A stretch of DNA of 10,670 nt from Alphaproteobacteria bacterium. GTDB lineage: Bacteria; Pseudomonadota; Alphaproteobacteria; Geminicoccales; Geminicoccaceae. The DNA is taken from positions 1 to 10,670 of the forward strand of contig JALSGW010000334.1 of the NCBI GenBank assembly GCA_026982585.1. Reading direction: 5' to 3'. Positions 1-6,960 of this stretch are shown piece after piece (position 1 is the stretch's first letter; each line of letters opens with the position of its first letter). The position numbers and the translations under genes were made by a program. Under the pieces are notes generated by a model. That model was not told the origin of the DNA, searched no databases, and saw only the letters and a list, made by a program, of their open reading frames with translations.

Positions 1-2
1 CC

Positions 3-803
3 GCCCGCCCGGACTGGCTCGGCCCCGGCGAGGCGCTGCAACTTCCGGTCCCGCCCGCGCGCCGCGATGCGGTGCGGGAAGCACTGCCTGCGCTGCTCGC
101 GGGACAGCGCGCGGACGGCGCCCTCCTGCCCCGGCACGGGCGCCGCAAACGGGTGCTGGTGTGCGATATGGACAGCACCGCCATCCAGGTCGAGTGCGTG
201 GACGAGCTCGCCCGACTGGCCGGCCTGGGGCCGCGCATCGCCGCCATCACCCGGCGCGCCATGGCCGGGGAACTCGATTTCGCCGCCTCCCTGCGGCTGC
301 GGGTGGCGTTGCTCGAGGGCCTGCGGCTGCGCGACATCGACTTGATCTGCCGGGAGCGCATCCAGCCCACGCCCGGCATGCGCACCCTGCTCCGCACCAT
401 GCAGGCGCACGGCGCCTTCTGCGCCCTGGTCTCGGGCGGCTTCACCGAGTTCAGCCGCTTCGTGCGCTGGCTGCTCGGCTTCGACATGGACCTCGCCAAC
501 GAGCTGGAGGTGGAGGACGGCGTGCTCACCGGAAGGCTGCGCCCGCCGCTCCGCGGCCCGGAGGCCAAACGGGAGACCCTGCTCCGGCTCGCCGCCCGCT
601 ACGGGTCGGGACCCGGGGACACGCTGGCGGTGGGCGATGGCGCCAACGACCGGCTCATGTTCGAGGCGGCTGGCCTGGCGGTCGCCTTCCGCCCCCATGC
701 GGTGCTGCGCCCCTTTGCCCATGCGGTGCTCGACCACGCCGACCTGCGGGCGGTGCTCTACCTCCAGGGCTACCGCCGGGAGGAGTTCGTGGAGGAGGGG
801 TGA
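3..803 (+). CDS. serB: Phosphoserine phosphatase SerB (5' end outside window)
   Basis: Last step of L-serine synthesis: a cytoplasmic HAD-superfamily enzyme that hydrolyses O-phosphoserine to serine. The frame is open from base 3 and gives 266 residues before the TGA at 801-803. The HAD nucleophile motif DMDST is encoded at 165-179 and is followed by a substrate-specificity stretch with ECVDELA. Motif II is LVSGGF, the motif III lysine lies in EAKRETL, and the metal-binding motif is GDGAND. A GTG at 72 could open a shorter frame, but coding continues upstream with PDWLGPGEA, which resembles the N-terminal regulatory part of alphaproteobacterial SerB, so the true start is taken to lie before the window. 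It converges on ecm with a 60-base gap. Motifs are seen directly; the function follows from the family. Confidence 0.93.
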   Translation, partial: ARPDWLGPGEALQLPVPPARRDAVREALPALLAGQRADGALLPRHGRRKRVLVCDMDSTAIQVECVDELARLAGLGPRIAAITRRAMAGELDFAASLRLRVALLEGLRLRDIDLICRERIQPTPGMRTLLRTMQAHGAFCALVSGGFTEFSRFVRWLLGFDMDLANELEVEDGVLTGRLRPPLRGPEAKRETLLRLAARYGSGPGDTLAVGDGANDRLMFEAAGLAVAFRPHAVLRPFAHAVLDHADLRAVLYLQGYRREEFVEEG

Positions 804-816
804 TCAGGCTGCGGGC

Positions 817-830
817 GCGGCGCACGCCGC
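817..830. terminator. Short GC hairpin between convergent serB and ecm
   Basis: GCGGCG and CGCCGC arms with a two-base loop lie in the 60-base gap between the two convergent stop codons. There is no T-run on either side, and short GC palindromes are common by chance at this GC content. The position is right for a terminator but the structure is weak. Confidence 0.25.
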
Positions 831-863
831 TTGGCACACCTTCGGCCTTCCCCCGCTCAGGGT

Positions 864-2855
864 TCAGGCGGCGCGGCGGTGGGCGGCGAGGATGACGTCC
901 ACCATGTCCGCCATCATGTCCACGAGGCGATAGTCCTTGGGCGTATAGATCCGCGCCACCCCCGCCTCGCGCAGCCGCCGGGCGTCCTCGGGCGGGATGA
1001 TGCCGCCCACCACCACCGGCAGCGCACCCAGACCGAGTGCGCGAAGGCGTTTGAAGAGCTCCTCCACGAGGGCGAGATGGGCGCCCGAGAGCACCGACAG
1101 GCCGATCAGATGCACCCCCTCCTCGAGCGCGCTCGCGGCGATGCGGGCGATGGAAAGCCGGATTCCCTCGTAGACCACCTCCATGCCGCAGTCCCGCGCC
1201 GCCACCGCGATCTGCTCGGCCCCGTTGGAATGGCCGTCGAGACCGGGTTTGCCGATCAGGATCTTGGGACGCCGGCCGAGGATGCGCCGGGCCTCCTCCA
1301 CCCGCAGCCGCACCTCGGCAAGCCCGCCGTCGCCGACGGCGGCAAGCGGCGCTCCGACCCCGGTCGGGGCCCGATAGTCCCCCCACAGCTCCCGCAACAC
1401 CTGCGCCCACTCGCCCACCGTGACCCCCACGCGCGCGCAGTGGATCGTGGGCGGCATGATGTTGTCCCCGCATTCCGCGGCCCGCCTGAGCGCATCCAGC
1501 GCCCTTTGCACCGCACCGCCGTCCCGCCGCCTGCGATGGGCGCACAGCCGCTCCACCTGGCGCGCCTGCGCCTCCCGGTCCACCTGCGCCACCACCGCAG
1601 CCCCGTCCCGCAACAAAGGGGAGGGCTCGCCCTCGGTGTAACAGTTCACCCCCACCACCGGCAGCCGTCCCTCGGCGATGGCCCTAACACGTAACGTGTT
1701 GGACTCCACCAGCCGGCTTTTCATATAGCCGTTTTCGATCGCCGCCACCGCGCCGCCCATCGCCGCGATGCGGTCCAGCTCCTCGCGGGCCTGGTGTTTG
1801 AGCTCCTCCACCTTGGCCGCGATCACCCGGGAGCCGTCGAGGATGTCCTCATATTCGAGGAGATCGGTCTCGAGGGCGAGGATCTGCTGGGCCCTGAGCG
1901 ACCATTGCTGGTCCCAGGGGCGGGGCAGGCCGAGGGCCTCGTTCCAGGCCGGCAGCTGGACCGCCCGGGCGCGGGCGCGTTTGGAGAGGGTGACGCCGAG
2001 CATCTCGATCAGGATGCGGTAGACGTTGTTCTCGGGCTGCTGTTCGGTGAGGTTGAGGGAGTTCACCTGAACTCCGAAGCGAAAGCGTCGCAGCTTCGGA
2101 TCCTCAACCCCATAGCGGGTGCGGGTGATCTCGTCCCAGAGCTCGACGAAGGCGCGCAGCTTGCAGATCTCGGTGATAAAGCGCAGGCCGGCGTTGACGA
2201 AAAAGCTCACCCGGCCCACCACCTCCGGGAAACGTTCGGCCGGCACCTCGCCGAGCTCCCGCACCGCATCCAGGACGGCGATGGCGTTCGCCAGGGTGAA
2301 GGCCAGCTCCTGCACCGGGGTCGCACCCGCCTCCTGGAGGTGATAGCTGCACACGTTGATGGGGTTGAAGCGCGGCATCTCGCGGGCGGCGAAGGCGATC
2401 ACATCGGCGGCCAGCTTGATCGAGGGCCGCGGCGGGAAGATGTAGGTGCCGCGCGAGAGATACTCCTTGAGGATGTCGTTCTGCACCGTGCCGCGCAGCT
2501 CCGCGCGCCGCGCCCCCTGGCCCTCCGCCACCGCCACATACAGCGCGAGCAGGAAGGGGGCGGTGGCGTTGATGGTCATGGAGGTGTTGAGGCGGGCAAG
2601 GGGCAGGTCCTGAAACAGCCGCTCCATATCGTCGATGGAACTCACCGGCACCCCGACCCGGCCGACCTCGCCGGCTGCGAGCGGATGATCGGCGTCGTAG
2701 CCGGTCTGGGTGGGGAGGTCGAAGGCCACCGACAGACCGGTCTGGCCGCGCGCCAGATGGGTCCGAAACAAGGCGTTGCTGGCCTCGGCGGAACTGTGCC
2801 CGGCATAGGTGCGAAACAGCCACGGCCGATCGCGTCCGGAATGTGCCAACACCAT
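864..2855 (-). CDS. ecm: Ethylmalonyl-CoA mutase (coenzyme B12 dependent)
   Basis: Converts (2R)-ethylmalonyl-CoA to (2S)-methylsuccinyl-CoA using adenosylcobalamin, in the ethylmalonyl-CoA pathway. The 663-residue single chain matches the usual Ecm length of about 650-660. The N-terminal barrel has the Ecm-type signatures WLFRTYAGHSS, GQTGLSVAFDLPTQTGYD, TSMTINATAP and NVCSYHLQEAGATP (His near residue 172). The C-terminal cobalamin domain has DGHSNG (Asp540, His542, the cobalt-ligand motif), then LSGAH and VVVGGIIPP, and ends with the YTPKDY stretch. These match Ecm more closely than methylmalonyl-CoA mutase as I recall both families. The ATG at 2855 is the most upstream start, since a TAA lies seven codons before it. 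A GAGG-rich tract directly abuts it, so initiation a codon or two further in is possible. It is divergent from ccr. Oddity: a rare-codon palindrome at 1686-1700. Confidence 0.95.
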   Translation of the reverse strand: MVLAHSGRDRPWLFRTYAGHSSAEASNALFRTHLARGQTGLSVAFDLPTQTGYDADHPLAAGEVGRVGVPVSSIDDMERLFQDLPLARLNTSMTINATAPFLLALYVAVAEGQGARRAELRGTVQNDILKEYLSRGTYIFPPRPSIKLAADVIAFAAREMPRFNPINVCSYHLQEAGATPVQELAFTLANAIAVLDAVRELGEVPAERFPEVVGRVSFFVNAGLRFITEICKLRAFVELWDEITRTRYGVEDPKLRRFRFGVQVNSLNLTEQQPENNVYRILIEMLGVTLSKRARARAVQLPAWNEALGLPRPWDQQWSLRAQQILALETDLLEYEDILDGSRVIAAKVEELKHQAREELDRIAAMGGAVAAIENGYMKSRLVESNTLRVRAIAEGRLPVVGVNCYTEGEPSPLLRDGAAVVAQVDREAQARQVERLCAHRRRRDGGAVQRALDALRRAAECGDNIMPPTIHCARVGVTVGEWAQVLRELWGDYRAPTGVGAPLAAVGDGGLAEVRLRVEEARRILGRRPKILIGKPGLDGHSNGAEQIAVAARDCGMEVVYEGIRLSIARIAASALEEGVHLIGLSVLSGAHLALVEELFKRLRALGLGALPVVVGGIIPPEDARRLREAGVARIYTPKDYRLVDMMADMVDVILAAHRRAA
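1686..1700. repeat. Perfect 7-bp-arm palindrome inside ecm
   Basis: AACACGT and ACGTGTT are separated by one base. In the ecm frame this region reads Asn-Thr-Leu-Arg-Val-Arg through ACG, TTA, CGT, GTT and AGG. These codons look out of place beside the almost uniformly G/C-ending codons around them. It could be an internal binding site or chance; no function is assigned. Confidence 0.5.
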
Positions 2856-2871
2856 CCTCCTCGCCCTCCCG

Positions 2872-2893
2872 TGTTATCGCCGCTGCGATAACA
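2872..2893. promoter_or_regulatory. Inverted repeat, candidate operator for ecm/ccr
   Basis: Perfect 9-bp arms, TGTTATCGC and GCGATAACA, flank the four bases CGCT. The repeat ends 17 nt before the ecm start codon and lies about 100 nt before the ccr ATG, so a protein bound here would block ecm transcription. In the ecm transcript it could instead fold as a nine-pair hairpin just before the ribosome binding site. The arms are A/T-containing, so chance occurrence is less likely than for the GC hairpins elsewhere. Candidate binders are the helix-turn-helix domain fused to Ccr or an unlinked regulator (a TetR-type CcrR is known for ccr in Methylobacterium). Confidence 0.6.
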
Positions 2894-2981
2894 TCATCGG
2901 AGCTGAAGGTCAAAGCGCATATGCGATACGCTGTTGACGGCGCTGCACAAACCTGTCATCGAAGGTGTTGACGGTTGTGGG

Positions 2982-2985
2982 GGAG
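2982..2985 (+). promoter_or_regulatory. Ribosome binding site deciding the ccr start
   Basis: GGAG within a G-rich tract, five bases before the ATG at 2991. It favours a start that includes the helix-turn-helix domain over the TTG at 2934. Confidence 0.6.
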
Positions 2986-2990
2986 CGAGG

Positions 2991-4580
2991 ATGTCGCGCC
3001 AGCAGGTGGAGGCCATCATCCGCAAGTTCGGATCCCAGCAGCGGGTCGCCGAGCTGTTGGGGATCTGGCAGACGGCGGTGTCCGGGTGGATCCGCCGCGG
3101 AGCCATCCCGGCCCGCAGGCAGGAGGAGCTGCTCGCCATCGCCCGGCGGGAGGGCATCGACCTCAAGCCGGAGGACTTCTTCCGGGGTGTGTTGGGGGAG
3201 CACGAGCGGGCCGCGGGCGGCGCGTCTGCAGGCCCGTCTTCAGGAGCGGGCCTGGGTTCCGAGCCCAACGGATCGCGGGCCCAGCAGCCGGGTGGCGGCG
3301 CCACCGCGGTGCTCGAGCGGCCGCCCGCGGTGGTCCGTGCCACCAAGGATCTCTACGAGATCGGCGAGATCCCGCCGCTCGGCCATGTGCCCAAGAACAT
3401 GTACGCCTGGGTGATCCGCAAGGAGCGGCACGGCGAGCCCATGTTCGCCATGCAGCAGGAGGTGGTGCCGGTGTGGGACATCGGCGAGGACGAGGTGCTG
3501 GTCCATGTGATGGCGGCGGGCGTCAACTACAACGGGGTGTGGGCCTCGCTGGGCAAGCCGATCTCGCCGCTCGACGTCCACAAGCAGCCCTATCACATCG
3601 CCGGCTCGGATGCCTCCGGCATCGTCTGGGCGGTGGGCGCCAAGGTGAAGCGGTGGAAGGTGGGCGACGAGGTGGTGGTCCACTGCAACCAGGACGATGG
3701 GGACGACGAGGAGTGCAACGGCGGCGATCCGATGTTCTCTCCGAGCCAGCGGATCTGGGGCTATGAGACCGGCGACGGCAGTTTCGCCCAGTTCTGCCGG
3801 GTGCAGTCGCGCCAGCTGATGCCGCGGCCCAAACATCTCACCTGGGAGGAGTCGGGCTGTTACGTGCTCACCCTCGCCACCGCCTATCGCATGCTCTTCG
3901 GCCATCCGCCCCATACCCTCAAGCCCGGCGACCATGTGCTGGTCTGGGGCGGTGCCGGCGGGCTGGGATCGATGGCCATCCAGTTGATCGCCGCAAGCGG
4001 CGCGCATGCCATCGCCGTCATATCGGACGAGAGCAAGCGCGAGTTCGTGCTCTCGCTGGGCGCCAAGGGGGCCATCAACCGGCGCGAGTTCTCGTGCTGG
4101 GGCGAGATGCCCGATCCCATGGACCGGGAGGCCTACGGCCGCTGGATCCGGGAGGTGCGCCGTTTCGGTCAGGCGATCTGGGCCATCACCGGCAAGGGCA
4201 ACGACGTGGACATCGTCTTCGAGCACCCCGGCGCCGCCACCTTCCCGGTCTCCCTGTTCGTGGTCAAGCGCGGCGGCATGGTGGTGATCTGCGCCGGCAC
4301 CACCGGCTACAAGCTGACCCTCGACGCCCGCTATCTGTGGATGCGGCAGAAGCGGGTGCAGGGCAGCCATTTCGCCCATCTCAAACAGGCCATGGCGGCC
4401 AACCGCTTCGTCATCCGCCGGCAGGTGGATCCCTGCATGAGCGAGGTGTTCGGCTGGAGCGACATCCCCCGCGCCCATCAGAAGATGATGCACAACCAGC
4501 ACAAGCCGGGCAACATGGCGGTGCTGGTGCAGGCCAAGCGCCCGGGCATGCGCACCCTCGAGGAGGCGATGGAGGACTGA
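2991..4580 (+). CDS. ccr: Helix-turn-helix domain fused to crotonyl-CoA carboxylase/reductase
   Basis: Reductive carboxylation of crotonyl-CoA with CO2 and NADPH to (2S)-ethylmalonyl-CoA. The start is placed at the ATG at 2991 because GGAG (2982-2985) sits five bases before it; an in-frame TTG at 2934 lacks such support. The product is 529 residues against about 430 for usual Ccr. Residues 1-66 form a YdaS/Cro-like helix-turn-helix: helix RVAELLG (18-24), turn IWQ, recognition helix TAVSGWI (28-34), then the IPARRQEELLAIAR tail. Residues about 68-117 are a Gly/Ala/Ser/Pro-rich linker. The enzyme runs from about 118 to 529 and looks complete. It has VNYN (179-182), the QDDGDDEECNGGDPMFSPSQ signature, WGYE (Glu259), a nucleotide-binding GGAGGLGS (about 320-327) and GSHF (His460). 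The Asn, Glu and His correspond to residues reported for CO2 binding in Kitasatospora CCR. mcd follows after five bases. GTGs at 3309 or 3330 could give a standalone enzyme. Confidence 0.95.
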   Translation: MSRQQVEAIIRKFGSQQRVAELLGIWQTAVSGWIRRGAIPARRQEELLAIARREGIDLKPEDFFRGVLGEHERAAGGASAGPSSGAGLGSEPNGSRAQQPGGGATAVLERPPAVVRATKDLYEIGEIPPLGHVPKNMYAWVIRKERHGEPMFAMQQEVVPVWDIGEDEVLVHVMAAGVNYNGVWASLGKPISPLDVHKQPYHIAGSDASGIVWAVGAKVKRWKVGDEVVVHCNQDDGDDEECNGGDPMFSPSQRIWGYETGDGSFAQFCRVQSRQLMPRPKHLTWEESGCYVLTLATAYRMLFGHPPHTLKPGDHVLVWGGAGGLGSMAIQLIAASGAHAIAVISDESKREFVLSLGAKGAINRREFSCWGEMPDPMDREAYGRWIREVRRFGQAIWAITGKGNDVDIVFEHPGAATFPVSLFVVKRGGMVVICAGTTGYKLTLDARYLWMRQKRVQGSHFAHLKQAMAANRFVIRRQVDPCMSEVFGWSDIPRAHQKMMHNQHKPGNMAVLVQAKRPGMRTLEEAMED

Positions 4581-4585
4581 GGGCG

Positions 4586-6232
4586 GTGGAGGCGGCGATT
4601 CGATCCCACGCACAGCGCCGCCTGGCCGCTGCCGCGGCGGCGGTTGAGGAGGTGTGCGCCCGCGCCCGCGAGCGGGTGGCGGCGCGGGTGGCTCCCGGCG
4701 GCGGCATCGATCCGGAACGCCTCACCCGCTTTCAGACGGCCGCGCATGGGCTCGCCTGGTACGACACCTATCGCGGGGCGCTGGCGGCGCTTGCGGAATG
4801 GCTTGCGCGGCTGGAGGCGAGCGGACAGCTGGGGCCGGTGGAGGGGTGGATCGCCGAGCTGGTGGGCGCCGAGTACCTCGGGCGCATCCGAGGCGGCCTT
4901 CCCATGAGCCCGGGGGAGTATGTGCGTCCGTGGGATCTCGGGCTCGAGGAGGAGGAGCTCGCGGCGCTCCAGCACCCCGAGCTCGGGGCGCTGATGGTCG
5001 AGGGACGCGATCGCGCGCGGCTCGAGCGGCTCGCGGAGGCCTTCCGGGAGGGCCGTTTCGGCGCATGGGGGCTGGATCTGGAGGAGCTCGAGCTGGTGCG
5101 CGACCAGTTCCACCGCTTCGCCGAGGAGCGGGTGCGGCCCGAGGCCCAGAGCTGGCATCTCGAAGACCGGCTGATTCCCATGGAGCTGATCGACGAGCTC
5201 GCGCAACTCGGCGTCTTCGGCCTCACCGTGCCGGAGGCCTACGGCGGGCTCGGCATGGGCAAGCTCGCCATGTGCGTGGTCAGCGAGGAGCTGTCGCGGG
5301 GCTCGCTGGCGGTGGGCTCGCTCGCCACCCGCTCCGAGATCGCCGCCGAGCTCATCCTCCGCGGCGGCCGCGAGGATCAGCGCCAGAGCCTGCTGCCGCG
5401 CATCGCCCGCGGTGAGGTGATTCCGACGGCGGTGTTCACCGAACCCGACGCCGGCTCCGACCTCGCCCGCATCCAGACCCGGGCCGTGCTCACAGACGGC
5501 ATGTGGCGGGTGTACGGGGCGAAGACCTGGATCACCCATGCCGCGCGGGCCGATCTCATGACGCTGCTGGTGCGCACCGAACCCGATCGGGAGGGCCATC
5601 GGGGTCTGTCCATCCTGCTCGCCGAGAAACCGCGCGGCACCGATGAAGAGCCCTTCCCGGTGGAGGGGCTGAGCGGATCCGAGATCCCGGTCCTGGGCTA
5701 CCGGGGCATGAAGGAGTATGCCCTGTCCTTCGACGGGTTTCGGGTGCCCGAAGGGGGGCTGTTGGGTGCGGAGCGGGGCTGCGGCTTCCGCCAGTTGATG
5801 GCCACCTTCGAGAGCGCCCGCATCCAGACCGCGGCCCGGGCGGTGGGGGTGGCGCAGAGCGCGCTCGAGGAAGGGGTGCGCTATGCCTCGGAACGGCGGC
5901 AGTTCGGACGACCGATCATCGCCTTTCCGCGGGTGTTCGCCAAGCTCGCCTGGATGGGAGCGGAGGTGATGGCGGCCCGCCAGCTCACCTTCCAGGCGGC
6001 ACGGGCCAAGGACGGCGGCGGCCGGTCGGACCGGGAGGCGGGGCTCGCGAAACTGCTCAGCGCCCAGGTGGCCTGGACCGCCGCCGACAATGCGCTTCAA
6101 ATCCACGGCGGCAATGGCTATGCTCTCGCCTATCCGATCAGCCGGATCCTCTGCGACGCCCGCATCCTCAACATCTTCGAGGGCGCCGCGGAGATCCAGG
6201 CGCAGGTGATCGCGCGAAGACTCCTGGCTTGA
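4586..6232 (+). CDS. mcd: (2S)-methylsuccinyl-CoA dehydrogenase
   Basis: FAD-dependent oxidation of (2S)-methylsuccinyl-CoA to mesaconyl-CoA, the step after Ecm. The proposed start is the GTG at 4586, five bases after the ccr stop, with GGAGGA (4571-4576) upstream, giving 548 residues, close to the usual Mcd size. The frame stays open further upstream, but that DNA is the 3' end of ccr. Residues 1 to about 150 are the Mcd-specific N-terminal part, with AAHGLAWYDTY and the GGLPMSPGE stretch. The acyl-CoA dehydrogenase fold follows: PEAYGGLG, the flavin/substrate segment AVFTEPDAGSDL (Glu286), KTWITHAAR, GYRGMKEY, FESARIQTAARA, then ALQIHGGNGYA. NIFEGAAEIQ near the C-terminus carries Glu532 at the position of the catalytic base in this superfamily. 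The tight ccr-mcd spacing implies co-transcription. A strong hairpin follows at 6249-6277. Confidence 0.94.
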   Translation: MEAAIRSHAQRRLAAAAAAVEEVCARARERVAARVAPGGGIDPERLTRFQTAAHGLAWYDTYRGALAALAEWLARLEASGQLGPVEGWIAELVGAEYLGRIRGGLPMSPGEYVRPWDLGLEEEELAALQHPELGALMVEGRDRARLERLAEAFREGRFGAWGLDLEELELVRDQFHRFAEERVRPEAQSWHLEDRLIPMELIDELAQLGVFGLTVPEAYGGLGMGKLAMCVVSEELSRGSLAVGSLATRSEIAAELILRGGREDQRQSLLPRIARGEVIPTAVFTEPDAGSDLARIQTRAVLTDGMWRVYGAKTWITHAARADLMTLLVRTEPDREGHRGLSILLAEKPRGTDEEPFPVEGLSGSEIPVLGYRGMKEYALSFDGFRVPEGGLLGAERGCGFRQLMATFESARIQTAARAVGVAQSALEEGVRYASERRQFGRPIIAFPRVFAKLAWMGAEVMAARQLTFQAARAKDGGGRSDREAGLAKLLSAQVAWTAADNALQIHGGNGYALAYPISRILCDARILNIFEGAAEIQAQVIARRLLA

Positions 6233-6248
6233 AGGGGGAGGGAGGCTG

Positions 6249-6277
6249 ACGGGAGAGGGAGCGGTTCCCTCTCCCGT
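6249..6277 (+). terminator. Strong hairpin terminator after mcd
   Basis: Perfect 12-bp stem (ACGGGAGAGGGA pairing with TCCCTCTCCCGT) and a five-base loop GCGGT, starting 17 bases after the mcd stop. No T-run follows, so it may act as a bidirectional or Rho-assisted terminator between convergent mcd and mntR. Confidence 0.75.
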
Positions 6278-6324
6278 TCGTGATAATACGCCATCGCACC
6301 AAGCGGCGGCGCCGGCCCGGAACG

Positions 6325-6345
6325 GTCGGCCCAGCGCGGGCCGAC
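6325..6345 (-). terminator. Hairpin terminator after mntR
   Basis: Perfect 8-bp stem (GTCGGCCC pairing with GGGCCGAC) with a five-base loop, beginning seven bases past the mntR stop on the minus strand. There is no T-run. The placement just beyond the stop supports a terminator for the oxidase-ZIP-mntR operon. Confidence 0.5.
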
Positions 6346-6352
6346 AGCGGTC

Positions 6353-6859
6353 TCAGCGGTCGGGGCCGGATCCTTGGGCGCGGTGTCGGAGGAACCGTTC
6401 GAAGGCCTCGAGGGTGGCGCCGCTGCAATAGTGCTCGATGCCTTCGGCATCCGCCTGGGCGATCCCCTCCGGCACGCCGAGGGCGAGCAGCAGCTCCACC
6501 ACCAACCGGTGCCGGCGTCGCGCCGCCTGGGCCAGCCGCCAGCCGCTCTCGGTCAGGAACACGGCGCGGTAGGGCTGGGCGGTGACCAGGCCCATCTCGC
6601 GCAGGCGGCCGATCATCTTGGCCACGGTGGCGTGGGTGACGCCGAGCCTGCGGGCGATGTCCACCGCCCGCACCTCGCCCTGTTGTTCGAACAGATCCGC
6701 GATCAGCTCCACATAGTCCTCGACCACCGCGCTTTCCTTGGCCCTTCGGGTGCGCCGGTGGTAGCGGGCCTGTTCGTCGGGGGTGAGCTCCGCCGAGATG
6801 CCGCCGACATCCCGTGAGGGAGGGCGCCCGGCGGTGCCGCTCTGCTCGCTGTCGATCAC
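6353..6859 (-). CDS. mntR: MntR-like metal-dependent regulator (DtxR family)
   Basis: Predicted Mn(II)-responsive repressor/activator binding DNA as a dimer. The GTG at 6859 is chosen because GGAGAGGG (6870-6863) lies just upstream; it gives 168 residues, near the roughly 155 of E. coli MntR. A longer frame begins at the ATG at 6961, overlapping the ZIP stop, but lacks a visible ribosome site and adds an unmatched 34-residue tail. The winged helix is at about 45-108, with recognition region THATVAKMIGRL. All six ligand positions known from Bacillus MntR can be placed: Asp48 and Glu51 (EDYVE), His117 (RRHRL), Glu139, Glu142 and His143 (DAEGIEH). The residue after that His is Tyr, where MntR often has a second His. 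There is no C-terminal SH3/FeoA-like domain, as in MntR. As last gene of the operon, it may control its own cluster. Metal specificity is inferred. Confidence 0.88.
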   Translation of the reverse strand: MIDSEQSGTAGRPPSRDVGGISAELTPDEQARYHRRTRRAKESAVVEDYVELIADLFEQQGEVRAVDIARRLGVTHATVAKMIGRLREMGLVTAQPYRAVFLTESGWRLAQAARRRHRLVVELLLALGVPEGIAQADAEGIEHYCSGATLEAFERFLRHRAQGSGPDR

Positions 6860-6862
6860 GAT

Positions 6863-6870
6863 CCCTCTCC
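6863..6870 (-). promoter_or_regulatory. Ribosome binding site deciding the mntR start
   Basis: GGAGAGGG on the minus strand, with three bases between its end and the GTG at 6859 (GGAG core seven bases away). It favours the 168-residue MntR over the longer form starting at 6961. Confidence 0.55.
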
Positions 6871-6960
6871 GGACCGCTCGCAAGTGCCCACGCCTTTGAA
6901 GCAGGGCCGCCGTGTCGTCAAGGGAAGGGGCGGGGCCCGGAGCGGGCATGGTCGCACCCA

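Larger units (their letters stand above)
2856..2990. promoter_or_regulatory. Divergent ecm/ccr control region
   Basis: These 135 bases must hold the promoters of both ecm and ccr-mcd. It is visibly richer in A/T than the coding DNA. It contains the inverted repeat at 2872-2893, the palindrome CGCATATGCG at 2916-2925, and a second TGCGATA at 2922-2928 matching the one at 2884-2890. It also has a near half-site TGTCATCG at 2954-2961 and a direct repeat TGTTGACGG at 2932-2940 and 2966-2974. On the minus strand a TTGACC (about 2909-2904) could be the ecm -35 element, but no -10 at good spacing is clear. No convincing -10 was found for ccr either. Confidence 0.7.

Noticed and set aside
72..803. 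SerB starting at the GTG at 72
   Set aside because: Coding similarity to the SerB N-terminal part continues upstream of 72 to the window edge, so the gene is treated as 5'-truncated by the window.
655..1545. Minus-strand open frame overlapping serB and ecm
   Set aside because: Arg/Gly/Ala-rich shadow of ecm in another frame and antisense to serB.
2934..2990. Upstream TTG start adding 19 residues to Ccr
   Set aside because: No ribosome site is visible before 2934, the extra residues resemble nothing, and this stretch holds promoter-like repeats; the ATG at 2991 has GGAG at good spacing.
4094..4585. N-terminal extension of Mcd reading back into ccr
   Set aside because: It is the other-frame reading of ccr coding sequence; Mcd homology begins just after the ccr stop and the GTG at 4586 gives the normal length.
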